Below, piece by piece: positions 6,503-9,209 of a stretch of 9,209 nt of DNA. Within the stretch, counting starts at the first letter, position 1; each line of letters opens with the position of its first letter. This stretch comes from an uncultured Muribaculum sp. GTDB taxonomy: Bacteria; Bacteroidota; Bacteroidia; Bacteroidales; Muribaculaceae. Under the pieces are notes generated by a model, which made no database searches, was not told the DNA's origin, and saw only the letters and a list, made by a program, of their open reading frames with translations. The stretch covers positions 1 through 9,209 of the forward strand of contig CAJUTE010000074.1 in the NCBI GenBank assembly GCA_910589555.1, written 5' to 3'. The translations under genes were made by a program, and so were the position numbers.

Positions 6503-6534
6503 ATTGCACGTGATAGTTTAATGCCTTACATTTG
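6503..6534 (+). promoter_or_regulatory. Promoter of the response regulator/rnhB transcript
   Basis: ATTG at 6503-6506 (one mismatch to the -33 box TTTG) is followed after 20 nt by TACATTTG at 6527-6534, a perfect TAnnTTTG -7 element. Transcription would start near 6541, giving a leader of about 40 nt to the ATG at 6581. This argues against the longer reading frame that begins with GTG at 6491. Confidence 0.65.
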
Positions 6535-6580
6535 TTCATGTAATTCAACAAATGAGTTAACAATAAACTATCTACTGGAT

Positions 6581-6979
6581 ATGCGTTCTCCTGACAACAA
6601 GCTGAAACTTATGATTGTCGACAACGACCCATTAATCTGCGAATTGATGCAATTCAATTTGCAGGAGAACGGCTTTTCGGTGGAAACATTCCGGGATGTG
6701 GCATCGGCTTACAATGCTGAGCTTACGGACTACTCCATGTTCATAATCGACGCGATGATGGAAAACAAGCGCGGAATGGATCTCGCCAAATATCTTAAGC
6801 AGAACCGCTCCACGTGCAACATACCCCTCATCTTCTGCTCGTCGCGCGATGACGAGAACGCAGTCATAAACGGGCTCGACCTCGGAGCCGACGACTATGT
6901 GCTGAAGCCGTTTGCCATGAAAGAGATAATAGCCCGCATAGGAGCAATACTCCGACGCCATAAACTAAAAGTCAGCTGA
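6581..6979 (+). CDS. Stand-alone receiver-domain response regulator
   Basis: This 132-residue protein consists of one CheY-like receiver domain and no DNA-binding or enzymatic output domain. Visible features are LMIVDND (D14, with Asn15 where a second acidic residue is usual, then D16), the phosphoacceptor in MFIIDAMM (D57), the switch Ser in FCSS (S87), the conserved LGADDYVLKPF with K109, and the end helix with IIARIGAILRR. After that helix only about five residues remain. I chose the ATG at 6581 because a promoter -7 element at 6527-6534 lies inside the longer open frame (GTG at 6491) and the receiver begins directly after the chosen Met. No histidine kinase is nearby, so its partner is unknown. 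Its stop overlaps the rnhB start by one base (TGATG, 6977-6981), indicating translational coupling. Confidence 0.85.
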   Translation: MRSPDNKLKLMIVDNDPLICELMQFNLQENGFSVETFRDVASAYNAELTDYSMFIIDAMMENKRGMDLAKYLKQNRSTCNIPLIFCSSRDDENAVINGLDLGADDYVLKPFAMKEIIARIGAILRRHKLKVS

Positions 6980-7575
6980 TGTTGCCAAGCTGCTACATCT
7001 CATGCCGAAATGAAGCGGGATGCGATGAAGCCGGCCGCGGCTGTCTCGCAGGTCCGGTATATGCCGCCGCCGTAATCCTGCCGGAAAACTTCTCCCATGA
7101 ACTTCTGAACGACTCCAAGAAACTCACCGAAGCGCGCCGCGAGAAACTACGCCCCATAATCGAAGAGGAGGCAGTGGCGTGGGCTGTGGGTGTGGTGAGC
7201 GCCGAGGAGATTGACAAGATCAACATACTCCGCGCATCAATACTTGCCATGCACCGCGCGCTCGACGGGCTGAAAACACGCCCGGGAGCCATAATCGTGG
7301 ACGGAAACAGATTCACCCCCTACGGCGATATCCCATGGCAGACTTTCGTGAAAGGCGACGGAAAGTATGGCAACATCGCCGCCGCTTCAATTCTTGCAAA
7401 AACCCACCGCGACGCTTTCATGAAGTCGCTCCATGAGCAGTATCCCATGTACGGCTGGAACGTCAACAAGGGATACCCCACCAAGGCTCACCGCGACGCC
7501 ATCGCACAGCATGGTCCCTCGCCATACCACCGCATGACATTCCGCCTGATCGACGACCAACTGACACTGTTTTAG
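6979..7575 (+). CDS. rnhB: Ribonuclease HII
   Basis: RNase HII cuts RNA in RNA/DNA hybrids and removes single ribonucleotides from DNA, using Mg2+ or Mn2+ in the cytoplasm. The 198-residue length equals that of E. coli. The four catalytic acids are visible: D16 and E17 in CDEAGRGCLAGPV, D108 in IIVDGNR and D127 in VKGDGKYGNIAAASILAK. The GRG motif (19-21) that senses the ribonucleotide, NDSKKL (44-49) and GYPT are also intact. The ATG overlaps the response regulator stop, so the two genes are coupled. This joint layout gives no clear functional link. The stop is TAG at 7573-7575. yaaA follows after 37 nt and may be in the same transcript, since no TAnnTTTG element is seen in that gap. Confidence 0.97.
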   Translation: MLPSCYISCRNEAGCDEAGRGCLAGPVYAAAVILPENFSHELLNDSKKLTEARREKLRPIIEEEAVAWAVGVVSAEEIDKINILRASILAMHRALDGLKTRPGAIIVDGNRFTPYGDIPWQTFVKGDGKYGNIAAASILAKTHRDAFMKSLHEQYPMYGWNVNKGYPTKAHRDAIAQHGPSPYHRMTFRLIDDQLTLF

Positions 7576-7612
7576 AGGTCGTTTAACAAAACCACCTTGC
7601 CTATAACCCAAA

Positions 7613-8395
7613 ATGCTCATATTAATCGCCGAATCCAAGACCATGACTCCGTGCATGGCACCACAATCAAATGAAGAGTATGCCGCCCACACCCCTGAAT
7701 TTGAGGCGGCAGCCGACGATATAATGCAAGCGCTTCACGGGATATCCGCCCAAGAGCTGTCGGAAAAAGTGAAAATAAGCTTTCCTCTCGCCCTGAAATC
7801 GCGACAGATGATTTATGAATTTCCCGACAAATCGCATGGCTCGAAAGCGATAGAGGCTTTCACCGGAGTGGTCTTTAAGGCATTGGACGCGCAATCGATG
7901 TCGCCCTGCGAGCTGACTCGGCTCAACAGCAAGGTGAGAATCATCTCATCGCTATACGGATGGTTGCGCCCCGATGATGTCATAAAGCAATACCGGCTCG
8001 ACTTCACTACTCCGCTGGCTCCGGGAAACATGAAATTCGCCCAATACTGGCAAAAAGCAGTGTCAGAAGCCTTGAATAATGAGGTCAAAACCACCGGATG
8101 CGACGATATCCTCAACCTTATGCCGGGCGATGCGGAACGATGCATCGACACAAAGCTGCTCGCGCAAGGCATCAAAATGTGGAAAGTGGAGTTTAAGGAG
8201 ATAAAACCGGGAGGAAAAATGGCAACCCCCACCTCCAATAAGCTCAAAACTTTGCGCGGGAAACTGCTGAGACAGATCATACGAGAAAACATAACCACAC
8301 CGGCACAGCTTATGGAGCTCGAAAGCGATGAGTATATCGCCGACGGCAACCCGACAAAGCCGGGGGTAATCTCGTTTACCACAGTTGCCGAATAA
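7613..8395 (+). CDS. yaaA: Peroxide stress protein YaaA family (DUF328)
   Basis: This 260-residue protein matches the YaaA family, cytoplasmic DNA-binding proteins that in E. coli lower free iron and limit oxidative DNA damage during peroxide stress. Family signatures are the N-terminal MLILIAESKTM, AFTGVVFKALDA at 82-93, the diagnostic SSLYGWLRPDDVIKQYRLDF at 112-131, and the region around residues 180-210 ending in KMATPTSNKLKTLRGKLLR. Length is typical (about 250-260). The ATG at 7613 directly begins the conserved N-terminus, so the start is well supported. It follows rnhB by 37 nt in the same direction. A 7-bp inverted repeat spans its stop codon (8384-8413). Function in this organism is inferred from the family. 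Confidence 0.93.
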   Translation: MLILIAESKTMTPCMAPQSNEEYAAHTPEFEAAADDIMQALHGISAQELSEKVKISFPLALKSRQMIYEFPDKSHGSKAIEAFTGVVFKALDAQSMSPCELTRLNSKVRIISSLYGWLRPDDVIKQYRLDFTTPLAPGNMKFAQYWQKAVSEALNNEVKTTGCDDILNLMPGDAERCIDTKLLAQGIKMWKVEFKEIKPGGKMATPTSNKLKTLRGKLLRQIIRENITTPAQLMELESDEYIADGNPTKPGVISFTTVAE

Positions 8396-8413
8396 TTTGC
8401 CTGCCACGGCAAC
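8384..8413 (+). other. Inverted repeat across the yaaA stop codon
   Basis: GTTGCCG (8384-8390) and CGGCAAC (8407-8413) are perfect 7-bp complements with a 16-nt loop. A shorter alternative hairpin, TTGCC/GGCAA with a 6-nt loop, lies inside at 8397-8412. No T-run follows, so it is not a standard terminator. It could protect the upstream mRNA end or affect read-through into the next gene. Confidence 0.35.
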
Positions 8414-8464
8414 CATTTGCCGCTATTCATGCGTTACACTTATATGCCCAAAAACCTCCAGACT

Positions 8465-8875
8465 ATGAATATCGGAAAATTCAAGACCAACACATCGGCA
8501 TTTGTGAAATACTATACTCCCAATGCCCTGTTTGACAAAATAAAGCACGTGTCACGCAAAGCAGGCTCGAAGGTCGTGTACACAGCCCTTCTGCTCTATT
8601 ATTCGACACTCGACAAGAAATTCCCGCTAAAAGACCGCATGATGGTCATAGCGGCTCTCGGATATTTCATACTGCCTGCCGACCTCATTCCCGACGCGCT
8701 GCCGGGCGGATTTACCGACGACTCGGCAGCAATTCTTTACGTGCTGAGAAAGGTGTGGAAAAACATGACTCCCGAAACCAAAGAGAAAGCACGCCGAAAA
8801 ACAAACCAAATATTCGGCAACGACACTGACCAAGAAATCCCCCTCCCGGTCACAGAAAAAGACCCCACACCCTAG
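8465..8875 (+). CDS. YkvA family protein (DUF1232)
   Basis: This is a 136-residue small protein with the DUF1232 signature at residues 64-86: ALGYFILPADLIPDALPGGF followed by TDD. Family function is unknown. Members are thought to be membrane-associated, and here hydrophobic stretches cover about 37-46 and 59-75. The C-terminal tail from about residue 100 is charged (KEKARRK, then acidic and Pro-rich). I chose the ATG at 8465 because related Bacteroidota proteins, as I recall them, begin shortly before the FVKYY..... FDKIK segment. In-frame alternatives are ATG at 8444 and 8429 or TTG at 8417, which would add 7 to 16 poorly conserved residues. It follows yaaA in the same direction after 69 nt. 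No clear promoter is visible in that gap, so co-transcription with yaaA is possible. Confidence 0.82.
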   Translation: MNIGKFKTNTSAFVKYYTPNALFDKIKHVSRKAGSKVVYTALLLYYSTLDKKFPLKDRMMVIAALGYFILPADLIPDALPGGFTDDSAAILYVLRKVWKNMTPETKEKARRKTNQIFGNDTDQEIPLPVTEKDPTP

Positions 8876-8878
8876 CCA

Positions 8879-8988
8879 TCTCATCGGCTTGCCGCCCGAA
8901 CCGCAAGAATTCCCAACTCTCGATTCACGACTCACGATTCTCTCATCGGCTTGCCGCCCGAACCGCAAGCATTCCCAACTCTCGATTC
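8879..8988. repeat. Direct duplication of a 48-bp block
   Basis: The block at 8879-8926 recurs at 8941-8988 (offset 62 bp) with one mismatch (A8908 versus C8970). Each copy starts with a 29-bp GC-rich part beginning TCTCATCGGCTTGCC and continues into 7-bp repeats. The GC-rich part has a 5-bp CTTGC/GCAAG complement. The repeats lie in the non-coding gap between the DUF1232 gene and tRNA-Phe. Confidence 0.85.
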
Positions 8989-9027
8989 TCAATTTTCAAT
9001 TCTCAATTCACGATTCACGATTCTCAA
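8910..9027. repeat. Heptamer tandem repeats, consensus TTC(T/A)C(A/G)A
   Basis: Two runs are in register. The first run (8910-8937) reads TTCCCAA, CTCTCGA, TTCACGA, CTCACGA. The second run (8972-9027) has eight units: TTCCCAA, CTCTCGA, TTCTCAA, TTTTCAA, TTCTCAA, TTCACGA, TTCACGA, TTCTCAA. The GC-rich start of the second 48-bp block separates the runs. The 282-nt gap 8876-9157 holds these repeats, then A-rich sequence (9051-9125) and the tRNA promoter. No gene is visible in it. Confidence 0.8.
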
Positions 9028-9109
9028 CTCCCCACCCTCCTTCCTGAACGAAAAAAAACGATCAAAAAACACAAAAATCACCACTACAGCAAAAATATCC
9101 CTCAAAAAA

Positions 9110-9141
9110 TTTGGCAAATAAAAATAAATCCCCTACCTTTG
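9110..9141 (+). promoter_or_regulatory. Bacteroidota-type promoter of tRNA-Phe
   Basis: TTTG at 9110-9113 and TACCTTTG at 9134-9141 are exact matches to the -33 (TTTG) and -7 (TAnnTTTG) boxes with a 20-nt spacer. The tRNA begins 16 nt after the -7 box. A-tracts at 9051-9109 may act as an upstream element. This is the strongest sequence evidence that the organism is a Bacteroidota member. Confidence 0.88.
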
Positions 9142-9157
9142 CATCACCAAAACAAAC

Positions 9158-9209
9158 GGTGCCATAGCTCAGTTGGTAGAGCAAAGGACTGAAAATCCTT
9201 GTGTCCCCG
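9158..9209 (+). tRNA. tRNA-Phe(GAA), 3' part cut by the window end
   Basis: The first 52 nt of a tRNA are visible. The acceptor 5' strand is GGTGCCA (9158-9164), followed by TA. The D-arm is GCTC-AGTTGGTA-GAGC (9167-9182). The anticodon stem AAGGA/TCCTT (9184-9188 and 9196-9200) encloses the loop CTGAAAA with anticodon GAA at 9191-9193. The variable loop GTGTC and the start of the T-stem (CCCG) follow. The remaining T-arm, acceptor 3' strand and any CCA lie beyond the window. Confidence 0.95.

Noticed and set aside
8879..9027. Repeats resembling a short CRISPR array
   Set aside because: Only two long units, spacers are themselves tandem heptamers, and no cas gene is present.

Overview
The window looks like part of a chromosome of a gut-type Bacteroidales bacterium. 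Several genes are preceded by the Bacteroidota -7 promoter element TAnnTTTG, the clearest case being tRNA-Phe, which also has TTTG 20 nt upstream. No clear Shine-Dalgarno sequences are visible, and the proteins read as Bacteroidota versions of their families. A Muribaculaceae-like origin is a guess from the overall look and is not proven.

Left part (about 113-3718, minus strand): a compact four-gene operon, transcribed right to left. It encodes a membrane 3-oxo-steroid 5-alpha-reductase homologue (SRD5A family), an FMN-dependent Old Yellow Enzyme family ene-reductase, and two different short-chain dehydrogenases. Gene junctions are a 5-nt gap and two 4-nt ATGA overlaps. A -7 promoter element lies just upstream of the first gene. 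Two C=C reductases plus two alcohol/ketone oxidoreductases is the enzyme set expected for reducing 3-oxo-delta4 steroids or bile acids and then reducing or oxidising the hydroxyl groups. This is the most interesting part of the window. Related 5-alpha-reductase/5-beta-reductase/3-beta-HSDH clusters have been reported in gut Bacteroidales for iso-allo bile acid formation, so the theme is known. This four-gene layout and its exact substrate are not established.

Middle part: a queuosine-precursor transporter (YhhQ/VUT family, minus strand, 3800-4477) is divergent from a Na+/phosphate cotransporter family protein with a PhoU-like tail (plus strand, 4594-6414). The shared 116-bp gap holds two mirror-image -7 elements (CAAAGTTA and TAACTTTG) whose upstream regions overlap.

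Right part (plus strand): a receiver-only response regulator (6581-6979) overlaps rnhB (RNase HII) by 1 nt. It is followed by yaaA and a YkvA/DUF1232 membrane-associated protein. The 282-bp gap after the last gene contains a duplicated block, tandem 7-bp repeats, A-tracts and a textbook Bacteroidota promoter. That promoter drives a tRNA-Phe(GAA) gene that is cut by the window end.

No CRISPR array, insertion sequence, phage gene or rRNA was seen.
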